From JBEVOS01 sp964563395 (GTDB lineage Bacteria; Pseudomonadota; Alphaproteobacteria; Caulobacterales; Aquidulcibacteraceae), in assembly GCA_964563395.1 (NCBI GenBank), contig CAZLWK010000005.1:124001-188000 (forward strand): a stretch of DNA of 64,000 nucleotides, in the 5' to 3' direction. The position numbers and the translations under genes were made by a program. Below the pieces are notes generated by a model. It had not been told where the DNA came from. It did not search any database and saw only the letters and a program-made list of their open reading frames with translations. This document shows positions 34,022 through 42,001 of this stretch, in pieces. Each line of letters begins with the position of its first letter. Position 1 is the first letter of the stretch.

Positions 34022-34672
34022 ATGAACCGCTTCGGCGTCGACGATCTGATCGCCTGTTATCGCCGCGGCGTCTTTCCCATGGCCGAAGCGCGCGACGACG
34101 ACAGCATCTTCCTGGTCGATCCGGAATGGCGCTGCGTTTTTCCGCTGAACAGTTTCCACGTACCGCGCAGGCTCGCGCGGTCAGTGCGGCAGGATCGTTG
34201 GCGCTTCACCATCGACACACGCTTCGCTGAAGTCGTGGCGCTGTGCGCGGCGGCTGCGCCCGGCCGCGAGGAGACCTGGATTTCAAGCCCGATCGTCACG
34301 CTCTACATGCAGATGCACCAACGCGGTCTGGCGCACAGCGTGGAGGCCTGGGAGGGCGATACGCTTGTCGGCGGGCTCTATGGCGTGGCGCTTGGCGGCG
34401 CCTTCTTTGGCGAGAGCATGTTTTCCCGCGCGCGCGACGCCAGCAAAGCAGCGCTTGTGCATTTGACCGCGCGCCTGATCGAAGGCGGCTTCAGCCTACT
34501 CGACGCTCAATTCCAGACCGAGCATCTGATGCAATTCGGCGCCGAGATCGTCACACGCCGCATGTTTCAGGAAATGCTAGTGAAGGCTCTCACCGTGCGC
34601 GGCGATTTCAAGCGCATGAGCGCATCAGCGCCGGGCGCTCAGCTTCTGCAATCGATCGCCCATACGTCGTAA
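34022..34672 (+). CDS. aat: Leucyl/phenylalanyl-tRNA-protein transferase
   Basis: A 216-residue transferase that adds Leu or Phe to proteins with N-terminal Arg or Lys, marking them for ClpS/ClpAP degradation. Family elements are YRRGVFPMAE near residue 13, WRCVFPLNSFHVPR, the SVEAWEGDTLVGGLYGVALGGAFFGESMFS block near residue 108, and LLDAQFQTEHLMQFGA. I chose ATG 34022 (MNRFGVDD). ATG 34013 and a longer frame from 33950 are open, but homology starts at 34022. The 3' end overlaps the convergent DUF2155 gene by 34 bases. Confidence 0.94.
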   Translation: MNRFGVDDLIACYRRGVFPMAEARDDDSIFLVDPEWRCVFPLNSFHVPRRLARSVRQDRWRFTIDTRFAEVVALCAAAAPGREETWISSPIVTLYMQMHQRGLAHSVEAWEGDTLVGGLYGVALGGAFFGESMFSRARDASKAALVHLTARLIEGGFSLLDAQFQTEHLMQFGAEIVTRRMFQEMLVKALTVRGDFKRMSASAPGAQLLQSIAHTS

Positions 34673-35007
34673 ACCGGATGCTCAAGCGCGTTGAGGCCGG
34701 GGCTCGATGCGAAAATCCACCCTTGAAAGACTTGGCTGCGCACCGCCTCCTGGCCTTCGGCGACGGGAGGCGTATCGAACACCTGCAGATAGACCGACAC
34801 TTCCGGCGGCTCCTCGGGCGGCGCTTTCGAACAGGCGCGCGCGACCACTTCCAGCGTGCCGAACCGCACCGGCCGCGCGCCCACCTCCACGCTGAAATCG
34901 CGCGCTTGGCCCGTGACCTTATCGAGCCCGCGGAGCACGGCGCGCTCGGCATGGGCCGCGCCGGCGGCAAGGGCCAAAAGGGCGAAAGCTGCGATCAGTG
35001 CGCGCAT
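34639..35007 (-). CDS. DUF2155 domain-containing exported protein
   Basis: A 122-residue protein with a clear signal peptide (residues 1-20, ending AHA) and a DUF2155 domain. Diagnostic pieces are LDKVTGQARDFSVEVG, FGTLEVVARAC and the end VFQGWIFASSPGLNALEHPVYDVW. The family is almost confined to alphaproteobacteria and has no assigned function; the conserved position next to mlaD and aat suggests an envelope role. Its start is adjacent to the mlaD stop (1-base overlap at 35007), so both are probably translated from one message. Confidence 0.9.
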   Translation of the reverse strand: MRALIAAFALLALAAGAAHAERAVLRGLDKVTGQARDFSVEVGARPVRFGTLEVVARACSKAPPEEPPEVSVYLQVFDTPPVAEGQEAVRSQVFQGWIFASSPGLNALEHPVYDVWAIDCRS

Positions 35008-35477
35008 CAGGGGGCGGTCTCCGCGGAAGATCCCCCGCCCATGTTCTGTGCGGCGGAGGTGAGCAGAGTCAGCAAATCGACCGAGCCCTGCGTGTTGAAG
35101 ATTTCACCGCCCGGCGGCAATGGATCGAGCCCGGCCGGCTCAAGACCGATATACGCTCCGCCCAATAACCCATCCGACGCCACGCGCGCCGTTGTCTGAT
35201 CGAGCAGCGTCACATCGCCCTGCACGTTCAGCGTCACACGCGCCTGATAGGTGTCGGGATTGAGCGCGATCGCTTTGACGACGCCGACCTTCACGCCGGA
35301 AATGCGCACGTCCGAGCCGACATTCACGCCGTCCACCCGCTGAAAATTGGCGATGTAGTCAGCGCCGCCGCCGGCCGCGGCGCCTTGGCCGGCTTGCGCG
35401 GCGGCGAACACGAAAAACCCAATCGCGATCGCGGCGACGATGGCGCCCAAAATTGTCTCGGCGATACGTTCAGTCAT
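35007..35477 (-). CDS. mlaD: MlaD-family outer-membrane lipid asymmetry protein
   Basis: A 156-residue protein with one N-terminal membrane anchor (about residues 8-28) and a single MCE domain (about 38-120, with ANFQRVDGVNVGSDVRISGVKVG near residue 45). MlaD forms a periplasmic hexameric ring on the MlaFEDB ABC transporter that moves phospholipids between membranes. No mlaF or mlaE lies nearby, so the transporter is encoded elsewhere. The cluster NDUFA12-mlaD-DUF2155 opposite aat is standard in alphaproteobacteria. Confidence 0.9.
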   Translation of the reverse strand: MTERIAETILGAIVAAIAIGFFVFAAAQAGQGAAAGGGADYIANFQRVDGVNVGSDVRISGVKVGVVKAIALNPDTYQARVTLNVQGDVTLLDQTTARVASDGLLGGAYIGLEPAGLDPLPPGGEIFNTQGSVDLLTLLTSAAQNMGGGSSAETAP

Positions 35478-35501
35478 GGATGGCCCCCTCCGCCACGCGA
35501 C

Positions 35502-35891
35502 TCATTCCGGCGACCAGGCTTCGTAATCGCCCGTAGCGCGCGCCCGCTCCCCGCCGCGCGCCAGCGAACCAGGCGGACGATAAGCATGGATCGTCCCCGT
35601 CATATTGGGGCGGTGCGGCTTTTCCCAAGCCTTGCGCGGCAGCGGCGCACGGGTGGGCGGATCGTCGGTGATGTAGTGCATCCAGGCGTGCCAATCCGGA
35701 TTGAGCCGGCTCGCCTCGGCGAGACCGGCATAGATCACGTAACGACGCTTGCGCCCATCAAGGCTGGGCCGGCGCTCCTCGTAAAAGCGATTGCCTTCCT
35801 CGTCTTCGCCCACGAACACGCCCCTGCGGCCAATATCGAACAGCGCGCCGATCGTGGCGCCGTTCCACCAAGTGAAGATGCGCTTGAGCAT
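35502..35891 (-). CDS. NADH:ubiquinone oxidoreductase subunit NDUFA12-like protein
   Basis: A 129-residue accessory subunit of complex I, the bacterial counterpart of mitochondrial NDUFA12 (B17.2). Family residues include WWNGATIGALFDI, FVGEDEEGNRFYEE, RRYVIYAG and the WHAWMHYITDDPPT block, ending with the MTGTIHAYRPPGS element. It sits at the junction of the peripheral and membrane arms. I chose the ATG at 35891; the frame stays open to 35996 but homology begins at MLKRIFTWW. The presence of this gene supports an alphaproteobacterial origin. Confidence 0.93.
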   Translation of the reverse strand: MLKRIFTWWNGATIGALFDIGRRGVFVGEDEEGNRFYEERRPSLDGRKRRYVIYAGLAEASRLNPDWHAWMHYITDDPPTRAPLPRKAWEKPHRPNMTGTIHAYRPPGSLARGGERARATGDYEAWSPE

Positions 35892-36061
35892 GAGCGTAAA
35901 AGGGTTCCCGGAGACGGCGGCACTATGGCGAAGCCGAGGCGGAGCGTCCAGTGCGGATGCGAAACCATATATGGGGATAGATCGCGGTCGCATCACACCA
36001 GATATTGATCCGCTTCGCGCATCAAGCCTATTCTCGGGGGCGAAATGGATGGAGGCGCGCC

Positions 36062-38818
36062 ATGCGCGAGGATGGTTGGACGACGATCGAGTCTGACGAG
36101 GACGCTGTGCTCGTTCCCGAGGCTTTCAGCGCCGACATGGCCGCCCTGGCTTTGGCGGAAGGCCTCTGCCTCCCGGACGAGACCGGCCAACGCAGTGTGA
36201 AGGCGGCGCTGGATAAGATTGCGGGCCGTCTCGGCGCACCTGAACTCACCGCCGCGATCGCCGCCGGGCGGGTGGCGCTCGATGCGCCGCTGGTGCGGGC
36301 CTGCGTCGAGGGCGGGGGCGATCCCGCCTCTTTCCAACGCTTCGCGTGGCCGGCTGACGCGGCCGGCGCGCGCGCCGCCATGGCCGAGGCCGGCGCCGCC
36401 CTCGCCGCCGGCGCGCGCATCGCCCTCTCCGGCGCGCCCGCGCAGGCGGCGCTCGACGCGCTCGACGCCCAAGCGCGGCTGTTCGATCCCGAGGGACTGA
36501 ACGGTCCGGTCGTGCTGGCGACTCCTGAACCGGCCGACGCCGAGGGCATGATCGCCGCCGAGCAAGCCCGCCAGCGCGGCGCGGCCGCGCTTCAGGCCGG
36601 AGCGCGCGCGCTCGACGCCGCGCTGGCCGAGCTCGCCATCGAGGCGGTGCGCAATCAACTCGACATCACGCGCCCCAATGTCGCGCGCAAGGCGGCGGCG
36701 GCGCGTCTCGCCGGCGCGCCGGATGCGGACATCGTCGCGGCTCTCGGGGGCGCCACGCAACGGGCGGCCTATGCGGCTGCGCTTGAAGCCGGCGCTGCGC
36801 CGGCGCGGCGGCGCGCATTGGTGGCGGGACCTCCAGGTTCGCCCGCGGATCTCGTCGCCGAACCGGGCGCGGACCCCACGGGGGCGTTCGGAGATGCGCC
36901 GCGCGCGCTCGGCGCGGCGCTCGCCCTGCCGGCTTATTTCGAAGCGCAGTTCGACGCCGGCCTGTTCGACGCCGATATTCGCGCGCTCGTCCGTGCGCTG
37001 GCCGCCGCCGATCCCGATTGCGGGATCAGCCTGCGTCTGGAAGGCTTCGCCGAACTGCTGATGCGCGCCGGGATCGGCTATGACAGCGCCGAAGCGCGCG
37101 CGATCATCGCCTCCATCGCAGCGTTGGCGCATGCGGCGGCGCTCAGCGAATGCGCCGGCGCCAAGCACGGCGCCGATTCAAAAGCCGCGCGCGAAGCCGC
37201 GCTTTCCTTGTCGCAACCGCCGGCGTCGTTCGCCGATGCGCATTCCGAGATGCAGGCGCTGTGGCGCACCCTGCCGCCGAAAAAACGCGGGCGCGCGCAA
37301 ATAGCCTTCGCGCTCGATCCGCTGAGCGCGCGCCGTCTCGGCGTGGCAAGCGGTCTTGCGCCGCTCGCGAGCCTTTGCGGGTATGGCGCGGACGCCGAGG
37401 GACGCTTTGGCCGGCGCCTCGCGCCCGCGGCGCGTGCGGGTCTCGCTGCGCTCGGCCTTTCGGACGCGCAAATCGAAGCCGTACGCGCGCATGCGGAAGG
37501 CCGGCGCACGCTGATGGGCGCGCCCGCCATCAATCGCGAAACACTCCGCGCGAAGGGTCTCACCGATCCCGCGCTCGACGCCATCGAGGACGCCGCGCGC
37601 GATGCTTTCTCGCTGCGCGCCGCCGTGCATCCGCTGGTGATCGGCCCGGAGCTTTGCGAGAAGCTGCTCAATCTTCCCGCCGATGTCGCCGCCGGCAAAC
37701 GCGGCGATCTCTTAAAAACCCTCGGCTTCAGCGAAGATGAAATCGCCGAGGCCGAGGCCTGGTGCATGGGCGCGGGCGATCTGAAGGCCGCGCCGCACCT
37801 CATCGACGCGCAGCGCGCGATTTTCGCCAGCGGCGCCGATATTCCGCCCGAGGCGCAGATCGCGCTCGCGTCGGCGGCCGCGCCGTTCGCGCGCGTCGCG
37901 CTCGACCTTGCGCTGCCTGCCGCGCGCGCCAGCGAGCGTGCAAGCCTTGCGCAAGCGGCGCTCGACGCGGGCGTGAAGCTCTTGCGGCTGCGCGTCACTG
38001 CGCCCTCGATCAAGCTTGACCTGCCCGCGCTCGAAGATATGCGCGACGAAGCGCCGGCGCCTGCGGCCGCCGCATCCTCGCCCGCGCCGGCTTTCACGCC
38101 CTCCTTCGTCGCGCCGCAAGAATTGACGCCCGACGGTCGGCGCCGCCTGCCGGATCGGCGCAAGGGCTACATCCAGAAGGCCACGGTGTCGGGACACAAA
38201 GTCTATTTGCACACCGGCGAATATGACGACGGCGCGCTCGGTGAGATCTTCATCGACCTGCACAAGGAAGGCGCCTCGTTCCGCTCGCTAATGAACAACT
38301 TCGCCATCGCGATCTCAATCGGCCTGCAATATGGCGTGCCGCTCGAGGAATATGTCGAAGCCTTCCTGTTCACCCGCTTCGAACCGGCGGGCGAGGTGAA
38401 GGGCAACGAAACCATCCGCCACGCCACCTCCATTCTCGACTACATCTTCCGTGAGCTCGCCGTCTCCTATCTTGGCCGCACGGACCTCGCCCATGTCGAT
38501 CCCTTCGCGGCCAAGGCCGACGGCTTGGGCAAGGACGCGATCGAGGCCGAAGCGGCGGTGCGCATGATCTCGCGCGGTTTCGCGCGTGGGACGGCGCCTG
38601 AAAACGTCGTCGTGCTGAAACCGCGCGCGCCGGACGCAAAAGAGACCACGCCCGCGCGGCCAGCGACCGCGCGCGGCGCCATGCGTGAGACCAAGCCCGG
38701 CGGACGAGCCGCGCAAAAAAGCTATCGCGCGGAGGCGTGCCCGACCTGCGGCCACTTCACCGTGGAATCGGCGAGCGGGATCTGCGACGCCTGCGGGAAG
38801 GCCGAAGCGAAGGGCTGA
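36062..38818 (+). CDS. Class II ribonucleotide reductase (NrdJ)-derived protein lacking recognisable catalytic motifs, TSCPD domain
   Basis: A 918-residue protein starting at ATG 36062 behind GGATGGAGG. Residues about 693-806 closely resemble the C-terminal TSCPD-type region of alphaproteobacterial adenosylcobalamin-dependent ribonucleotide reductase (for example KVYLHTGEYDDGALGEIFID and ILDYIFRELAVSYLGRTDLA). The C-terminus keeps two CxxC pairs (C893/C896, C908/C911) like the NrdJ zinc/redox tail. Upstream, pieces such as GAPAINRETLRAKGLTD near residue 486 and APHLID near 577 follow the NrdJ segment order. The catalytic elements I expect are absent: the PCGRIGKR-like segment, the APTGTIG loop and the active-site cysteines. 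Residues 1-460 are alanine-rich and eroded. This looks like a retained non-catalytic paralogue; it is probably cytoplasmic. It diverges from NDUFA12. Confidence 0.85.
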   Translation: MREDGWTTIESDEDAVLVPEAFSADMAALALAEGLCLPDETGQRSVKAALDKIAGRLGAPELTAAIAAGRVALDAPLVRACVEGGGDPASFQRFAWPADAAGARAAMAEAGAALAAGARIALSGAPAQAALDALDAQARLFDPEGLNGPVVLATPEPADAEGMIAAEQARQRGAAALQAGARALDAALAELAIEAVRNQLDITRPNVARKAAAARLAGAPDADIVAALGGATQRAAYAAALEAGAAPARRRALVAGPPGSPADLVAEPGADPTGAFGDAPRALGAALALPAYFEAQFDAGLFDADIRALVRALAAADPDCGISLRLEGFAELLMRAGIGYDSAEARAIIASIAALAHAAALSECAGAKHGADSKAAREAALSLSQPPASFADAHSEMQALWRTLPPKKRGRAQIAFALDPLSARRLGVASGLAPLASLCGYGADAEGRFGRRLAPAARAGLAALGLSDAQIEAVRAHAEGRRTLMGAPAINRETLRAKGLTDPALDAIEDAARDAFSLRAAVHPLVIGPELCEKLLNLPADVAAGKRGDLLKTLGFSEDEIAEAEAWCMGAGDLKAAPHLIDAQRAIFASGADIPPEAQIALASAAAPFARVALDLALPAARASERASLAQAALDAGVKLLRLRVTAPSIKLDLPALEDMRDEAPAPAAAASSPAPAFTPSFVAPQELTPDGRRRLPDRRKGYIQKATVSGHKVYLHTGEYDDGALGEIFIDLHKEGASFRSLMNNFAIAISIGLQYGVPLEEYVEAFLFTRFEPAGEVKGNETIRHATSILDYIFRELAVSYLGRTDLAHVDPFAAKADGLGKDAIEAEAAVRMISRGFARGTAPENVVVLKPRAPDAKETTPARPATARGAMRETKPGGRAAQKSYRAEACPTCGHFTVESASGICDACGKAEAKG

Positions 38819-38903
38819 ATTTGCGGCCCCGGTTCGCGTCGCGTGAGGGCTCGCGCGGCGCGATCCGCCGCGCTAGGCGTGTCTCCAGACGGAGGACATC
38901 GCG

Positions 38904-39923
38904 ATGCGCGTACTCGAAATTCAGGGCGCTTTTGGCATTGAGAATTTGAAGATCGCGGAGCGCCCGGACCCCACGCCTGGGCCCGGCCAGATCGTCGTGC
39001 GCATGAAGGCCGTGAGCCTCAATTATCGCGATTATCTCACTGTCAGCGCGCTTTATCCTGGCGCCAATCCGCTCCCACTCGTGCCGTTCTCGGACGGCGC
39101 GGGGGTGGTGGAGGCGGTGGGCCCCGGCGTCACGCGCGTAAAGGTCGGAGACCGCGTTGCGTCCAATTTCTTCGCGGAGGGCTGGATCGGCGGCCCGCCG
39201 AGCCCGGAAAAACTGCGCGCCGTGCTCGGCGGTCCCAATGACGGCTGCGGCCAGGAATTGATGCTCATTTCCGCCCACGGGGTGACGAAGTTTCCCGAGC
39301 ATCTCTCCTACGAAGAAGCCTCCACGCTGCCCTGCGCTGCGCTGACCGCGTGGCGCGCGCTCGTGGTCGACGGCGCGCTGAAGGCAGGCGACGTCGCGCT
39401 CATGCAAGGCACGGGCGGGGTGTCGATCTTCGCGCTGCAATTCTGCGCCGCGATGGGTGTCGAAAGCATCATCACCTCGTCTTCGGACGAGAAGCTCAAC
39501 CGCTGCAAGACGCTCGGCGCGACGCACCTCATCAATTACAAAACGACACCGAATTGGGGCTCGGCCGCAAAGAAGCTTACTGGCGGACGCGGCGTCGATA
39601 CGGTCGTCGAAGTCGGCGGTCAGGCGACGCTGTCGGAATCCATGGCCGCAGTGCGGTTCGCGGGCCACATCGCCATTGTCGGCATTGTCGGCGGATTCGA
39701 CGGCGCGCCCTTCATGCCGGCCATGCTGATCGGCAACAGCGTGCGCATCCAAGGTCTTTCGGTCGGCTCGCGCGAGCAATTCGAGGAGATGAACCGCGCC
39801 ATCAGCCTGCACAAGATCAAGCCGGTGATCGACAAGGTCTTCCCGTTCGAGAAGGCGCAAGACGCGCTCAACCTGATGAAGAGCAGCGGCCATTTCGGCA
39901 AGATCGTGATCAAGTTCGATTGA
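38904..39923 (+). CDS. Zinc-independent MDR-family alcohol dehydrogenase/quinone oxidoreductase-like protein
   Basis: A 339-residue medium-chain dehydrogenase/reductase with an N-terminal GroES-like half and a Rossmann half. Visible elements are SLNYRDYLTV near residue 38, VPFSDGAGVVEAVGPGVTRVKVGDRV near residue 60, the NADPH-binding MQGTGGVSIFALQFC near residue 166, and GADRVD-like positions as GATHLINYK. The catalytic and structural zinc ligands of classical alcohol dehydrogenases are not evident, which favours an NADPH-dependent quinone or enone reductase. A GGAGG ribosome binding site lies upstream. It is followed by a hairpin and convergent aspS. Confidence 0.9.
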   Translation: MRVLEIQGAFGIENLKIAERPDPTPGPGQIVVRMKAVSLNYRDYLTVSALYPGANPLPLVPFSDGAGVVEAVGPGVTRVKVGDRVASNFFAEGWIGGPPSPEKLRAVLGGPNDGCGQELMLISAHGVTKFPEHLSYEEASTLPCAALTAWRALVVDGALKAGDVALMQGTGGVSIFALQFCAAMGVESIITSSSDEKLNRCKTLGATHLINYKTTPNWGSAAKKLTGGRGVDTVVEVGGQATLSESMAAVRFAGHIAIVGIVGGFDGAPFMPAMLIGNSVRIQGLSVGSREQFEEMNRAISLHKIKPVIDKVFPFEKAQDALNLMKSSGHFGKIVIKFD

Positions 39924-39930
39924 CGCAGCA

Positions 39931-39951
39931 TCCTCCCCGCCCAGGGGAGGA
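39931..39951. terminator. Hairpin between convergent MDR oxidoreductase gene and aspS
   Basis: TCCTCCCC and GGGGAGGA form a perfect 8-base-pair stem with a 5-base GCCCA loop. It lies in the only 33 bases separating these convergent genes. No T-run follows on either side. It may act as a bidirectional transcription stop or be one copy of a dispersed palindromic element; one copy in this window cannot decide. Confidence 0.5.
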
Positions 39952-39956
39952 CACGC

Positions 39957-41870
39957 CTAAGGCTTCACATCGCCGACGATGCGGATGCCAAGCTCGCGCA
40001 ATTGCTTGGGCGTCACCTCGCTCGGCGCATTCATCATCAGGTCCTGCGCCTGCTGATTGAGCGGGAACGCAATCACTTCGCGGATATTCTCCGCGCCTGC
40101 GAGCAGCATCACGATCCGATCGATCCCCGGCGCCATGCCGCCATGCGGGGGCGCGCCATAGCGAAACGCGTTGAGCATGCCGCCGAACTTCTCTTCCACG
40201 AATTGCGCCGAATGCCCGGCGATCTCGAACGCCTTGAGCATCACGTCAGGGCGATGATTGCGGATCGCGCCCGAACACAATTCCACGCCATTGACGACGA
40301 TGTCGTACTGATAGGCGTTGATGGTGAGCGGGTCTTGTGTTTCGAGCGCTTCCAATTCGCCTTGCGGCATCGAGAACGGATTGTGCGAGAAATCGATCTT
40401 CTTCTCGTCCTCGTTCCATTCGAACATCGGGAAATCGACGACCCACACGAAATTGAACGTGTCCTTTTCAAAGAGATCGAGCTCGGCGCCGATCTTGTTG
40501 CGCGCGAGGCCGGCGAATTTATAGAACACGCCCGGGTCGCCGCCGACGAAGAAGCAGGCGTCGCCAGCCTTCAAGCCAAGCTGCAACCGAATTTCTTCTG
40601 TCCGTTCAAGACCAATGTTCTTTGCGATTGGACCAGAACCAGCGATGTAGGAGTTTGGCGAAGACAGAAACATGAACTGCTCGCCGCTATTCGCTGATGC
40701 CAAAGCCTCGGCCTTCAACTGGGAGTCAGCGACTGCGCGAATGGGATGATCTGTCCCGATTTCTGCACCGTGCGGGACGGGTTCATTCCGCCAGAAGATG
40801 TAACCAAGCCCGGGCTGACCCTCGCTCTGCGCCCAGGAATTCATCTTGTCGCAGAAGGCGCGTGAGCCGCCGCCGGGCGCGGGGATCGCCCAGATCGCGT
40901 TCTTCTCCGTCTCCAGCATGCGCGCGAAGAGGCCGAAGCCACCGCCTTTGAAATGCGCGCTCACGTCTTGGATGATGAGCGGATTGCGCGTGTCGGGCTT
41001 ATCCGTGCCGTATTTCGCGATCGCCTCGCGATAGGGAATGCGCGGGAACGGGTACGGCGTCACCTTCTTGCCGTTGGCGAATTCCTCGAACACGCCATGC
41101 AGCACCGGCTCCATCGTCGCGAACACGTCTTCCTGCGTGACGAAACTCATCTCCAGATCGAGCTGATAGAATTCACCGGGCGAACGGTCGGCGCGCGCGT
41201 CCTCGTCGCGAAAGCAGGGCGCGATCTGAAAATAGCGGTCGAATCCCGCCACCATCAGCAGCTGCTTGAATTGCTGCGGCGCCTGGGGAAGCGCGTAAAA
41301 TTTGCCGTGATGCACGCGGCTCGGCACCAGATAATCGCGCGCCCCTTCCGGGCTCGACGCGGTGAGGATCGGCGTTTGAAATTCGGTAAAGCCCGCATCG
41401 ACCATGCGATTGCGGATCGAATGGATCACCTTCGAGCGCAGCGCGATATTCTTGTGCAGCGTCTCGCGGCGCAGATCGAGGAAGCGATAGCGCAGGCGAA
41501 TGTCCTCGGGATAATCCGGCTCGCCGAAGATCGGCAGCGGCAATTCACCGGCCTCGCTCAGCACGTCGGCGGCCTCCACCCGCACCTCGATCCCGCCAGT
41601 GGCGAGCGCGGTGTTCACCGTCTCCGGCGTGCGCTCAACCACGCGCCCATCGATCCGCACCACGCTTTCCGCGCGCAGCCGCTCCAGCGCCGCAAAACCC
41701 GCCGTGCCTGGCTGGGCCACCAATTGGGTGATCCCGTAATGATCGCGCAGATCGACGAACATCAGCCCGCCATGGTCGCGCTTCCTGTGCACCCAGCCGG
41801 ATAGGCGGACATTCTGGCCGGCATGGGCGGGGCGAAGCGCGCCGCAATCATGGGACCGGTAGGGATGCAT
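39957..41870 (-). CDS. aspS: Aspartyl-tRNA synthetase, with an extra segment in the GAD region
   Basis: A 637-residue class IIb synthetase that charges tRNA-Asp (and probably tRNA-Asn). It has an N-terminal OB-fold anticodon domain (SGWVHRKRDHGGLMFVDLRD). The class II core has motif 1 near residue 155, motif 2 FRDEDARADR near 220, and motif 3 GGMAPGIDRIVMLL near the C-terminus. A GAD insertion domain lies between. Most bacterial homologues are about 590-600 residues. The excess is explained by roughly 50 residues (about 362-412, bases 40635-40787) between GLGYIFWR and GPIAKNIG, which are normally only a few residues apart. The frame is intact through the insert. It diverges from rnd. Confidence 0.94.
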   Translation of the reverse strand: MHPYRSHDCGALRPAHAGQNVRLSGWVHRKRDHGGLMFVDLRDHYGITQLVAQPGTAGFAALERLRAESVVRIDGRVVERTPETVNTALATGGIEVRVEAADVLSEAGELPLPIFGEPDYPEDIRLRYRFLDLRRETLHKNIALRSKVIHSIRNRMVDAGFTEFQTPILTASSPEGARDYLVPSRVHHGKFYALPQAPQQFKQLLMVAGFDRYFQIAPCFRDEDARADRSPGEFYQLDLEMSFVTQEDVFATMEPVLHGVFEEFANGKKVTPYPFPRIPYREAIAKYGTDKPDTRNPLIIQDVSAHFKGGGFGLFARMLETEKNAIWAIPAPGGGSRAFCDKMNSWAQSEGQPGLGYIFWRNEPVPHGAEIGTDHPIRAVADSQLKAEALASANSGEQFMFLSSPNSYIAGSGPIAKNIGLERTEEIRLQLGLKAGDACFFVGGDPGVFYKFAGLARNKIGAELDLFEKDTFNFVWVVDFPMFEWNEDEKKIDFSHNPFSMPQGELEALETQDPLTINAYQYDIVVNGVELCSGAIRNHRPDVMLKAFEIAGHSAQFVEEKFGGMLNAFRYGAPPHGGMAPGIDRIVMLLAGAENIREVIAFPLNQQAQDLMMNAPSEVTPKQLRELGIRIVGDVKP

Positions 41871-42001
41871 CGGGAGCTCCAGTGGAATCGGGGGCCCTCA
41901 CATGACGCGAACCCGCCAGTCAGACAAGCGACCGCGCCCGCCGCCCCGCTGGGGCATGCCCTTGACCAAGGCGACGCAGCACCGCATCCCCACGCCTGAC
42001 A

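Noticed and set aside
40561..40790. Foreign-looking base composition of the aspS insert
   Set aside because: Hand counts gave about 50-56% GC here, but nearby ordinary aspS segments (for example 40441-40500) are also near 50%, so composition does not mark the insert as foreign.
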